From: Treponema sp.
GTDB lineage: Bacteria; Spirochaetota; Spirochaetia; Treponematales; Treponemataceae
DNA length: 45,916 nucleotides
Assembly: GCA_017395545.1 (NCBI GenBank)
Contig: JAFPUF010000041.1
Location: 1 to 45,916 of the forward strand
Direction: 5' to 3'
This document shows, piece after piece, positions 38,001 through 43,647 of this stretch; the first letter of the stretch is position 1; each line of letters begins with the position of its first letter. Position numbers and translations under genes: made by a program. Below the pieces are notes generated by a model. That model did no database searches. It saw only the letters and a program-made list of their open reading frames with translations, and was not told the DNA's origin.

Positions 38001-38127
38001 TTTCTTTTTGCCGGGGCGTTTCTTGTGCGGTATATTCTGCAGTTTTTTCTTTTTTGCAGGCTGTTATTCCGGAAACGACTGCAAGAGAAGCAAAAACAAA
38101 CGAAAGAATTGCGAAAAACTTTTTCAT
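32026..38127 (-). CDS. Large bacterial alpha-2-macroglobulin lipoprotein (second copy)
   Basis: The protein has 2033 residues, longer than the first copy. A lipoprotein signal ends in GITAC. The mature N-terminus is a long low-complexity linker rich in S and K (about 30-150). MG domains follow, with FSDRGLYKPGETVSFRGI and LTLMAVDRGVLDLINYHVPDP, the two family hallmarks. The thioester motif GCLEQ (Cys1530-Gln1533) is intact, followed by the helical domain (DDGGFGYWPT, STRIAHIYALALKRGY). The C-terminal domain includes KGKTTAEFKFRAVRRGVF near the end. It should trap proteases at the envelope. No PBP gene is adjacent, unlike the first copy. AGAGG precedes the ATG. The divergent intergenic region holds its promoter. 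Confidence 0.94.
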   Translation of the reverse strand: MKKFFAILSFVFASLAVVSGITACKKEKTAEYTAQETPRQKEISLASTEDRVFDAGNFFTPDYTPYEPESESVAGKLSLSSPKAGSTKAESVIPGLRKLSDYKTSYNSKKSEFKIPEVTKMGDDTPSDSQGERSKSKKAKKDEPFTVSDWGPRGVIPSDVRYPSFYVLFSEPVVSLSALNQQTDASEFLKIEPPVKGVFRWNGTSLLSFDTTEAINPLQVYTISISENAKSLSGKTISGEREFITEAAGLKIIWSAPGYSKNKWVDRNNVPPEFAKELRVQFNYPVKAEELKDISYISYGGKEGPDVPFTIKQETIDTVTYAWTEDIPFDETVRLGILNVENDQEFHTLTPFVYEYNDEGHTYGKYTNPVRIIFSHPVDEKSVLSAVSARNDKGELFPFGKDNFEISGSTLKVYGLPVTFHSNYTIKITDKLKDIYGQNLNTYSKDTDDSIIISISVPGAESRVQFTDRGVKMLEAQFPHRMVFEYQNIASGAYLLEASDQPYSINKKEKIKEYIFADSNSDVKTPLKIEPRDERIFEIVNLDEKLTGKYGWVDFYAAAEIPRKPTRWNSDKSYWTTNATSIQVTNLGVTVRYGMNRIAAMVTQLSDGKPVEGAKVWAYRKASADTNTIEKNGLSAVTDKTGLAVIEIPQDEIQTVYNDDYWATPVILVSKDDDKILFEPESHSPWRSGIYSYSRVPRKIEALPRIFMFSDRGLYKPGETVSFRGIDRDQILGSFVPYEGDYTVELKENAWRDAKVFGSLDGKTSENGGFYGSFTIPEDLEPGIYNIEYKRWGKSGKIKTVTINVAYFERLKFQTGVSLPKTPVISGEKIQASLAASYLAGGSFTGAKYETNWFREPWYFTSSEPEFRQYTFGPKNTSEGRNHIREDEGTLDAAGNAILSCETSGSSIKGAPYRYRVSADVTDVSNQQVSASGAAIVHPANYYIGLSKPEMKSAFAKKGEKLTFTYKMADTTGKAVPNEKTSALLAGNGKKIDVKLTREEWSLVQQQGISDIYSRYEKTDVLESEESVNLSANGKITVTPKEPGYHKIQLSASDKQGRTVITEYEFFVTGSGKASWYQDDATALKLTPDKNMYNSGETAHILLESSLPEGNYLITVEREGIFTEEVRHLEGNIHVIDIPVARNYVPVFYVSISSYSVRQGEPKHEYGETDLDKPKGFYGAAQVFVNPRVKSFTVKVESSKPSYRPGEEAEVTLTATKGGRPLANAELTLMAVDRGVLDLINYHVPDPIKFFYNTSNFPLKVWGGDSRSYLMDPVTYEVKNLKGGDSGEDEKMNERSDFNPTAVFEPMLKTDENGKVTARFKLPDTLTTYRITAFGVNGELLALQEDEIAVQNPINVQQVLPRELRERDTAELGVLLTNLDDKTHEVTVSLKMRENDKAKAEENGITLKDGKAFVDGKSEHTVKVPSGANTTVYFDLAAEKAGLVTLEFTIKSDILNERLVAPLKIERPYIFETVTTTGQLSEKEDSGVERVVIPSYAKDMNGSLSVTLDATRLGLLGEAVKYLFEYPYGCLEQQSSKVLPLVIFEDYIDVFNLESEVTDIHKCVKSYFKDWKNCQHDDGGFGYWPTSKYSNLFVSTRIAHIYALALKRGYKEKELSIDIGKLLSYLDSELNKSRRNGLSDYEKAYIYYAQALNGEAISQSRLNSLIQKERQDIAVLSLAGLAGFENLGKDSAQAKEAAKIIRTYMRPTTRGVDITNPDAPAWAYAYYGDEAENLALTLELFTQLNKDDEMNTRLIYSLLGNQKAGYWQNTATTSRVLEAIYTVIKTNNLDKTNLNATALFDKKEFAKGEFKGAAAKPVTVTVPFGNAKIAGSKKDAEIPLEFTKKGKGSLYYTTTMRYAIPEELQTPRDAGLGIVMQLFDNSTGEEIRPNGDNTNIELESGKTYKVKLTLSSSYDRDYIALRAPVPSGAEILDATFVTRADSADNASGNGRYSDDYDDYEGYFYGGDHYMSNQAIYNSEIQFFWDSFGKGKTTAEFKFRAVRRGVFPTPPANAECMYEPEVFGRTGGILYTIK

Positions 38128-38160
38128 AAAAACCTCTTCGATATTTAGTTAATGAATAAA

Positions 38161-38190
38161 ATATAACACAGAATTTAAAAATAGTCACAA
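38161..38190 (-). promoter_or_regulatory. Probable promoter of the second alpha-2-macroglobulin
   Basis: On the minus strand TTGTGA (38190-38185) is followed after 18 bp by TTATAT (38166-38161), predicting a leader of about 27 nt with the AGAGG ribosome site. Confidence 0.45.
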
Positions 38191-38197
38191 GGCAGAC

Positions 38198-38224
38198 TGG
38201 TATACAGCAGTTTTATGGTGTACA
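38198..38224 (+). repeat. Short direct repeat in a divergent promoter region
   Basis: TGGTATACA (38198-38206) and TGGTGTACA (38216-38224) differ at one base and are 18 nt apart. They lie between the promoters of the macroglobulin and zinc-ribbon genes and could be an operator; no regulator is known. Confidence 0.3.
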
Positions 38225-38262
38225 ATCTTCAGACGGTGCCCGCAGATTTCTTAATCATTATA

Positions 38263-38291
38263 TTGACACAACCTCTGATTTTTTATATTAT
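38263..38291 (+). promoter_or_regulatory. Strong sigma-70 promoter of the small zinc-ribbon gene
   Basis: A consensus TTGACA (38263-38268) and TATTAT (38286-38291) are 17 bp apart. A perfect 12-bp palindrome ATAATCGATTAT (38298-38309) lies at the predicted start site and could be an operator or a leader structure. Confidence 0.8.
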
Positions 38292-38328
38292 ACTCGAATA
38301 ATCGATTATCTTTATAGGGAGGCTAGTA

Positions 38329-38499
38329 ATGGCTGGTGCATCAAAGAACTCTCGTACTACAGTTGCAACTCAGAAATTCAACTGCACTTGTGGTGGCGAA
38401 GTTGAAATGAAAACAAAGCTCGAAAACGGCAGACTCAAGAACTACGCAGAATGTCAGAAATGCAAACGAGTTGAGAGACGACCAAAAGATTTCAAATAA
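38329..38499 (+). CDS. Small zinc-ribbon protein, 56 residues, unknown function
   Basis: This short gene has a strong promoter, a consensus Shine-Dalgarno sequence (GGGAGG 6 nt before the ATG) and a terminator, so it is surely expressed. The protein is basic. It carries two cysteine pairs, CTC (followed by GGEVEMK) and CQKCK, which should bind one zinc ion in a ribbon. The N-terminus MAGASKNSRTTVATQKF is Thr/Ser-rich and the C-terminus ends KRVERRPKDFK. In size and charge it resembles small ribosomal proteins such as L33 or L31, but the sequence does not match either as I know them. It could act at the ribosome or bind nucleic acid. Codon use looks normal for the window. Confidence 0.8.
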   Translation: MAGASKNSRTTVATQKFNCTCGGEVEMKTKLENGRLKNYAECQKCKRVERRPKDFK

Positions 38500-38510
38500 T
38501 GGAATCTGAT

Positions 38511-38540
38511 TCATTCCGTTTTTTCGGAATGATTTTTCTT
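38511..38540 (+). terminator. Terminator of the zinc-ribbon gene
   Basis: TCATTCCG (38511-38518) pairs with CGGAATGA (38525-38532) around a T6 loop, then TTTTTCTTTT. It lies 12 nt after the stop codon. Confidence 0.9.
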
Positions 38541-38551
38541 TTAATAGAAAA

Positions 38552-38592
38552 CCCGCCCTTCATTAGTGCACTTTGAAGAGCGGGCTTTTTTT
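38552..38592. terminator. Second hairpin terminator
   Basis: CCCGCCCTTCA (38552-38562) pairs with TGAAGAGCGGG (38574-38584) with one mismatch, followed by a T8 run rightward. On the other strand only a short T-run follows, so it may also help stop acn transcripts arriving from the right. Confidence 0.7.
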
Positions 38593-38678
38593 TGTCCTTT
38601 TGAATTTGTAAGCTGGCCGACTGTATGTTATTGTTTTCTTTATCGGAAAGAGGATGAAGCAATCCTTGCGCTATATCA

Positions 38679-38774
38679 GATTACACAGACTTGAAAATTC
38701 AAAATCCGTGTAATCGTCGAACAGTATTCTGTGAAACCATCGAACGCAAAGCGTTCTAAGTAATCTGTGGTTAA
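38679..38774 (-). repeat. Intergenic repeat block with AATCTGTGG-type units after acn
   Basis: An imperfect hairpin of GATTACAC and GTGTAATC arms (38679-38715, 12 of 14 pairs) comes first. AATCCGTGT and ATTCTGTGA units follow, then a small GAACGC-AAA-GCGTTC hairpin (38742-38756), and AATCTGTGGTTAA (38762-38774), which includes the acn stop codon. The same units occur as clean tandem copies at 42539-42570. The rest of this 271-bp gap (38593-38678) shows nothing recognisable. Confidence 0.55.
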
Positions 38775-40798
38775 TTACCACCCTTTCGTGTGTAAGCGGC
38801 AAGTCCGCCAGCCATGATGATTTCGGCAGAGCGTTTTGCGATGTCGTTTACGCACTCAATCTCGGTCTTTCCATTGATGAGGACTTTGAACGGCTTCTGG
38901 TTTTTGAGTGAGTCGTCCAAATCCTTGAGTTCAAGAGTGTCACCCTGAGCGATTTTGTCGTAGTCAGCCGGATTAGCGAAAGTCATCGGGATGATTCCGT
39001 AGTTAATCAGGTTTGCTTTGTGGATTCGTGCAAAGCTCTTTGTGATTACGGCTCGTACACCAAGATACATAGGTCCGAGGGCTGCGTGCTCACGGCTTGA
39101 ACCCTGACCATAGTTTTCGCCGCCGACTACACAGCAGTCAGCGAATTTTGCTTCTTCGCTTCGTGTGTAGAAAGTCTCGTCCAGGCGGGTGAGGGTGAAT
39201 TTTGAAATCTCAGCAATGTTTGAGCGCAAAGGAAGAACTTTTGCTCCAGCCGGCATGATGTCGTCTGTCGAAACATTGTCGCTTGCCTTAAGTCGGACAG
39301 GGAGAGAGAGGTTTGATTTGTACTCTCGGCATGCCGGGCACGGCTTGATGTTCGGTCCGCGAAGAATCTCGACTTTGCTTGCTTCTGATTCTGGCAAAGG
39401 CGGGATAACCATGGCACGGTTTGTGGCGCAGTTGAGAACCATCGGAGAAGAAAGGCGCGGGTCGTTTCCGTCGAGCATTGAGATACGGACGCCTGTCTTA
39501 TAAGCCGGGTCTTCGTAGCTCAAAGTTTCTGCCTCTGTGAAAACTCCTGTTACTGCTGCAGCTGCGGCTGTCTCAGGTGAAACGAGATATACATTTGCGT
39601 CAGCTGTACCACTTCTTCCCTTGAAGTTTCGGTTGAATGTTCGGAGGGTTACGCCCTCGCTGTTAGGAGCAAATCCCTGACCGATACAAGGACCACAGGC
39701 ACTTTCGAGGATTCGGAAACCTGCTTCGATTAAGTCTTCAAGGATTCCGGCTTTGCTTGCCATAAGGAGTGTTGTGCGGCTTCCCGGAGCAATACCAGCC
39801 TCAACTCCCGGAGCGATGTGCTTTCCTTTTACGATTGCGGCAACGCTTTCAAGGTCGTCGAGTGAAGAGTTCGTACATGAACCGATTACGACCTGTGTGA
39901 CTTTTTTGCCTGAAAGGTTCTTTACTGTGTCGATTACGTCCGGGTTGTGCGGACATGCGGCGAGTGCGTGAAGCTCGTCGAGGTTGATTTCAATGAGCTT
40001 GTCGTATACGGCACCTTCGTCTGCCTTCTGCTCGCTCCAGTCTGAGCCACGGCCCATTGATTCGAGGAAGCGTTTTGTAGATGCGTCTGACGGGAAGATT
40101 GAGCATGTTGCGCCCAGTTCTGCACCCATGTTCGTGATTGTAGCACGCTGTGGAACAGTGAGTTTTTCAACTCCCTCACCGAAATATTCGTAGATTGCGC
40201 CTGTTCCGCCCTTTACGGTTTCGCGGCGGAGAACTTCAAGGATGATGTCCTTTGCGCCAACGCCTTTATTGAGTTTTCCTGTGAGCTTTACGCCGAAGAT
40301 TTTTGGCATCGGAGTGTGGAAGGCTCCGCCCCCCATAGCGACAGCGACATCAAGGCCGCCCGCACCGATTGCGATCATGCCGATTCCGCCGCCTGTCGGT
40401 GTGTGGCTGTCAGAACCCAGCAAAGTTTTTCCCGGTTTTCCGAATGATTCAAGGTGAACCTGATGGCAGATACCGTTGCCAGGTCGTGAGAAATAAAGTC
40501 CGTATTTTGCTGCCACTGACTGAAGATAGCGGTGGTCGTCCATGTTCTTGAAGTCAGTCTGCAAGGTGTTGTGGTCGATGTATGAAACTGAAAGCTCTGT
40601 CTTGACCCGTGGAATTCCGATTGTTTCAAACTGCAAGTAAGCCATCGTGCCAGTTGCGTCCTGAGTCAAAGTCTGGTCGATGTGAATTGCGATGTCCTCT
40701 CCGCGCGGGATAGGTTTTCCCTTTTTGAAATCGATGTTAGGGCAAGCTTCTGGAACGATGTGTTCCTGCAAGATTTTTTCGGCAAGAGTGAGAGCCAT
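38771..40798 (-). CDS. acn: Aconitate hydratase (aconitase family)
   Basis: The protein has 675 residues. Aconitases interconvert citrate and isocitrate with a [4Fe-4S] cluster. Cluster cysteines are in VVIGSCTNSS and ESACGPCIGQG. Other hallmarks are LLGSDSHTPTGGGIGMIAIGAGG, FKGRSG, and in the C-terminal swivel domain NYGQGSSREHAALGP and KSFARIHKANLINYGI. It is a single-chain enzyme, as the length and fused swivel domain show, and is shorter than the about 900-residue AcnA/AcnB proteins. It belongs to the shorter aconitase branch; related homoaconitase or isopropylmalate activity is possible but less likely with a fused chain. Shine-Dalgarno AGAGG precedes the ATG and a good promoter lies upstream. 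Its neighbour is the divergent gal operon, so no TCA partner is visible here. Confidence 0.92.
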   Translation of the reverse strand: MALTLAEKILQEHIVPEACPNIDFKKGKPIPRGEDIAIHIDQTLTQDATGTMAYLQFETIGIPRVKTELSVSYIDHNTLQTDFKNMDDHRYLQSVAAKYGLYFSRPGNGICHQVHLESFGKPGKTLLGSDSHTPTGGGIGMIAIGAGGLDVAVAMGGGAFHTPMPKIFGVKLTGKLNKGVGAKDIILEVLRRETVKGGTGAIYEYFGEGVEKLTVPQRATITNMGAELGATCSIFPSDASTKRFLESMGRGSDWSEQKADEGAVYDKLIEINLDELHALAACPHNPDVIDTVKNLSGKKVTQVVIGSCTNSSLDDLESVAAIVKGKHIAPGVEAGIAPGSRTTLLMASKAGILEDLIEAGFRILESACGPCIGQGFAPNSEGVTLRTFNRNFKGRSGTADANVYLVSPETAAAAAVTGVFTEAETLSYEDPAYKTGVRISMLDGNDPRLSSPMVLNCATNRAMVIPPLPESEASKVEILRGPNIKPCPACREYKSNLSLPVRLKASDNVSTDDIMPAGAKVLPLRSNIAEISKFTLTRLDETFYTRSEEAKFADCCVVGGENYGQGSSREHAALGPMYLGVRAVITKSFARIHKANLINYGIIPMTFANPADYDKIAQGDTLELKDLDDSLKNQKPFKVLINGKTEIECVNDIAKRSAEIIMAGGLAAYTRKGGN

Positions 40799-40831
40799 GA
40801 AAGTACCTCTTAATTTTTAAAATATGCCGGA

Positions 40832-40860
40832 ATTATATCTTTTTTGGGAAAGTCTTACAA
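40832..40860 (-). promoter_or_regulatory. Promoter of acn
   Basis: On the minus strand TTGTAA (40860-40855) and TATAAT (40837-40832) are 17 bp apart, predicting a leader of about 27 nt that includes the AGAGG ribosome site. Confidence 0.75.
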
Positions 40861-40888
40861 TAATTATTGAAATTTTCTTGCATTATGT

Positions 40889-40921
40889 AAAATAAATGAT
40901 AGTGCCACTATCATTTATTTT
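40889..40921. promoter_or_regulatory. Perfect 33-bp palindrome between acn and gal promoters
   Basis: Sixteen-base arms (AAAATAAATGATAGTG and its exact complement) surround one central C. It ends 10 bp before the gal -35 box and lies 28 bp upstream of the acn -35 box. Because both genes run away from it, it is not a terminator. The core TGATAGTGCCACTATCA looks like a dimer-binding operator. Confidence 0.7.
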
Positions 40922-40931
40922 GATTTTGCTC

Positions 40932-40960
40932 TTGACACTTTGCGCAATCGGTTGCACAAT
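40932..40960 (+). promoter_or_regulatory. Promoter of the gal operon, leaderless layout
   Basis: A consensus TTGACA (40932-40937) and CACAAT (40955-40960) are 17 bp apart. The galT ATG at 40967 falls at the predicted +1. No Shine-Dalgarno sequence is present. Confidence 0.7.
40940..40959. promoter_or_regulatory. LacI/GalR-type operator inside the gal promoter
   Basis: TTGCGCAATCGGTTGCACAA is a 20-bp near-palindrome centred on CG (16 of 20 bases symmetric), the form typical of LacI/GalR-family sites. It fills the spacer and overlaps the -10 box, so a bound repressor would block RNA polymerase. No repressor gene is in the window. Confidence 0.75.
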
Positions 40961-40966
40961 ATCTTT

Positions 40967-42490
40967 ATGAGCATTTCTATTCATCATGAACTTAACCGCC
41001 TTGCTTCTTATGGACTTAAAGCAGGGCTTATTGAAAAAGACGACCTTGTTTTCGTCAAGAATCAGCTTCTTCTTCTTCTGGGGCTTGACGGATTTGACAA
41101 CGACAGCGATGTTTATGCCGTTCCGCCTGTCGAGATTTCTGACCTTGAGGATATCCTCAAAAATATTCTTGATTATGCAGTTGAAAAAGGGCTGACCGGT
41201 GGCGATGGAGTCGTTTGCCGGGATTTGTTTGATACCCGTCTTATGAGCGTAATGGTTGACCGGCCGAGTAACATCATCAAAAAATTTAATGAGCTTTATA
41301 AAAAATCTCCGAAAGAGGCGACTGATTTCTTTTATAAATTGTCGCAAGACTCGGACTATATCCGCCGTTATCGTGTCTGTAAGGACTTAAAATGGATTTC
41401 AAAAACTCCGTACGGTGAGCTCGACATCACGATTAACCTTTCAAAGCCTGAGAAAGACCCGAAGGCAATTGCCGCCGCAAAACTCATGAAACAGGCGGGA
41501 TACCCGAAGTGCCTTTTATGCAGGGAAAATGAGGGCTATGCGGGTCGGGTAAATCATCCTGCGAGGGAAAATCACCGCATTATTCCGATTGAGCTTGCGG
41601 GCGAGAAGTGGGGCTTTCAGTATTCTCCTTATGTCTACTACAATGAGCACTGTATCGTCTTCAATTATGAGCATAGTCCGATGGCAATCACAAAAAAGAC
41701 TTTCGAGCGTCTTCTGGAATTCGTAGAAAAATTCCCGCATTATATCCTCGGAAGTAACGCCGATTTGCCGATTGTCGGAGGCTCGATTCTTACGCACGAC
41801 CATTTTCAGGGCGGAGCGTATGAATTCCCGATGGCGAAGGCTCCCCTTGAAACAGAATTCAGCGTTAAAGGCTTTGAGGACTTAAAACTTGGCATCATAA
41901 AATGGCCGATGAGCGTAATCCGTGTCCGGGGTGCGAAAAAAGAGCGTCTTGTTGAGTTTGCCGAGCATGTACTTGAGAAATGGCGTGTCTACACTGACGA
42001 AAAAGCCTTCATTCTTGCTGAGACTGATGGAGAAAAACACAACACTCTCAATCCGATTGCCCGAAGAAGGGGAGACGATTTTGAGCTTGACCTTGTTTTG
42101 CGCAATAACATCACGACTGAGGAACATCCGCTTGGAGTCTATCATCCTCATGCGGAATTGCACCACATCAAAAAGGAAAATATCGGCCTGATTGAAGTTA
42201 TGGGACTTGCGATTTTGCCGGGAAGACTTAAGACTGAGCTTTCTGATTTGAACGATGCTCTTCGTAGTGGAAAAAATATTTCTGAGATAGAGAGTCTTTC
42301 AAAGCATGCTGACTGGTGCAAGGAGCTTTGCCAGAAATACGACTTTGCGAAAATGAGCGAAAGTCAGTGCGACGAGGTTCTTAAAGAAGAGGTCGGACAT
42401 GTGTTCAGTAAGGTTCTGGAGCATGCCGGAGTCTACAAATGCACGGAAGAGGGTAAAGAGGCGTTCTTGCGCTTTATAAAAACACTTTAA
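40967..42490 (+). CDS. galT: UDP-glucose-hexose-1-phosphate uridylyltransferase (GalT, type II)
   Basis: The protein has 507 residues from ATG 40967; an in-frame TTG at 40940 lies inside the promoter and is rejected. It swaps UMP between UDP-glucose and galactose-1-phosphate in the Leloir pathway. The length and motifs fit the longer, Firmicutes-type family, not the about 350-residue E. coli type. These motifs are DLKWISKTPYGELDITINLSKPEKDPK, CRENEGYAGRVNHPARENHR, EHCIVFNYEHSPM, NADLPIVGGSILTHDHFQGG and LGVYHPHAELHHIKKENIG. HDHFQGG holds the active-site histidines. It is first in the gal operon, under the operator described above. galM and galK follow. Confidence 0.95.
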   Translation: MSISIHHELNRLASYGLKAGLIEKDDLVFVKNQLLLLLGLDGFDNDSDVYAVPPVEISDLEDILKNILDYAVEKGLTGGDGVVCRDLFDTRLMSVMVDRPSNIIKKFNELYKKSPKEATDFFYKLSQDSDYIRRYRVCKDLKWISKTPYGELDITINLSKPEKDPKAIAAAKLMKQAGYPKCLLCRENEGYAGRVNHPARENHRIIPIELAGEKWGFQYSPYVYYNEHCIVFNYEHSPMAITKKTFERLLEFVEKFPHYILGSNADLPIVGGSILTHDHFQGGAYEFPMAKAPLETEFSVKGFEDLKLGIIKWPMSVIRVRGAKKERLVEFAEHVLEKWRVYTDEKAFILAETDGEKHNTLNPIARRRGDDFELDLVLRNNITTEEHPLGVYHPHAELHHIKKENIGLIEVMGLAILPGRLKTELSDLNDALRSGKNISEIESLSKHADWCKELCQKYDFAKMSESQCDEVLKEEVGHVFSKVLEHAGVYKCTEEGKEAFLRFIKTL

Positions 42491-42522
42491 AAATTCCTCA
42501 CAGAGCTTAAGAGAACACAGAG
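42491..42522 (-). repeat. CTCTGTG-type intergenic repeat, minus orientation
   Basis: Read on the minus strand this runs from CTCTGTGTTCTCTT to CTCTGTGAGGAATTT, and aligns with 13189-13221 over its whole length. It begins directly at the galT stop codon. Confidence 0.6.
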
Positions 42523-42538
42523 AAAATTTTATATATTG

Positions 42539-42570
42539 AATCTGTGAAATCTGTGTAATCTGTGGTTAAC
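42539..42570 (+). repeat. Three tandem 9-bp AATCTGTGN units before galM
   Basis: AATCTGTGA, AATCTGTGT and AATCTGTGG lie head to tail (42539-42565), followed by TTAAC. A broken-up version lies at 38703-38774. The units are just upstream of the galM Shine-Dalgarno sequence (CAGGAG). Confidence 0.7.
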
Positions 42571-42585
42571 TTACAGGAGTTTTCA

Positions 42586-43638
42586 ATGACAGAAACTAAA
42601 AAGCTTGATGATGAAATTACTTTATACACCGTTTCGAACGGAACAATTTCGTTTTCTGCGATGAATTACGGATGTACGATTACGAATCTTTTTGTTCCGG
42701 CAAAAAACGGGGAGAAAATCGACATTCTTCTGGGGTATGATACGCTCGAAGGATGGGAGGCTGGAACTTCTTCTCACAATGCGATTGTCGGGCGGGTTGC
42801 GAACAGAATCGCCGGGGCAAAGTTCACTCTCGACGGAAAGGAATATCTTCTCGACAAAAATGACGGGAAAAACTGTCTTCATGGTGGAAACACACGCTAC
42901 GAAAAAATGCTCTGGAAAGCTGAAGAATATTCTGACAGCGAGGGCGAGGGCGTTAAGTTCACCCGAAAGAGTGCTGACGGCGAGCAGGGGATGCCCGGAA
43001 ACCTTGAATTGTGCGTGATTTATAAACTCACAGAGAAAAATGAGCTTATTTGGGAGTACACTGCGACAAGCGACAAGGCGACTCCGATAAACCTCACGAA
43101 TCATGCTTACTTCAATCTGAACGGAAAGGGAAGCATTTTGAATCATCATCTTCAGCTGGACTGCCCTAAATTTCTTAAAGCGAACTCTGAGCTTCTTCCG
43201 ACAGGGGAAATCGCTTCGGTTTTGAGGACCAGCTTTGATTTTACGAAAGAAAAAACAATCGGACGAGATATCGAAAAACTTATCACCGAAAAATCAGACG
43301 GTGCGAATGCGTCTCTCACAAAAAAAGATGACCCGTTCGGATACGACCACTGCTTTGTGACGAACGCCGACGAGACAAAACTTGTGCGTCTTGGTGAAAT
43401 CTGGAGCGAAGAGAGCGGAATCCACATGGAGATGTTCACAAATCAGAGGGGAGTTCATGTGTATACAGGAAACTTCCTTGAAGGAGCGGTCGGAAAAGGC
43501 GGTGTAACTCACAAAAGGCACGATGCGGTCTGCTTTGAGACCGAACGCTTCCCGAACGCAATGAACGAGCCTGGCTTCCCGAGTTGTATCCTGCACCCGG
43601 GAGAAAAATATTTGCACAAAACACTGCTTAAATTTTAG
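42586..43638 (+). CDS. galM: Aldose 1-epimerase (galactose mutarotase)
   Basis: The protein has 350 residues from the ATG at 42586, which has CAGGAG 6 nt upstream; an in-frame GTG at 42562 sits in the repeat and is rejected. GalM turns beta-D-galactose into the alpha form used by galactokinase. Motifs: NYGCTITNLFVP, GYDTLEGW, VGRVANRIAGAKF, KNCLHGG (substrate-binding His), TNHAYFNLNGKG (second His), GYDHCFV and, near the end, the catalytic-Glu region AVCFETERFPNAMNEPGFPSCIL. It lies between galT and galK in the same operon. Confidence 0.94.
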   Translation: MTETKKLDDEITLYTVSNGTISFSAMNYGCTITNLFVPAKNGEKIDILLGYDTLEGWEAGTSSHNAIVGRVANRIAGAKFTLDGKEYLLDKNDGKNCLHGGNTRYEKMLWKAEEYSDSEGEGVKFTRKSADGEQGMPGNLELCVIYKLTEKNELIWEYTATSDKATPINLTNHAYFNLNGKGSILNHHLQLDCPKFLKANSELLPTGEIASVLRTSFDFTKEKTIGRDIEKLITEKSDGANASLTKKDDPFGYDHCFVTNADETKLVRLGEIWSEESGIHMEMFTNQRGVHVYTGNFLEGAVGKGGVTHKRHDAVCFETERFPNAMNEPGFPSCILHPGEKYLHKTLLKF

Positions 43639-43647
43639 GAGACGATT

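Noticed and set aside
38742..38756. GAACGC-AAA-GCGTTC hairpin as the acn terminator
   Set aside because: No T-run follows on the minus strand; it is better seen as part of the repeat block.
42539..42570. Tandem 9-bp units as a CRISPR array
   Set aside because: The units are head to tail with no spacers, far too short, and there are no cas genes.
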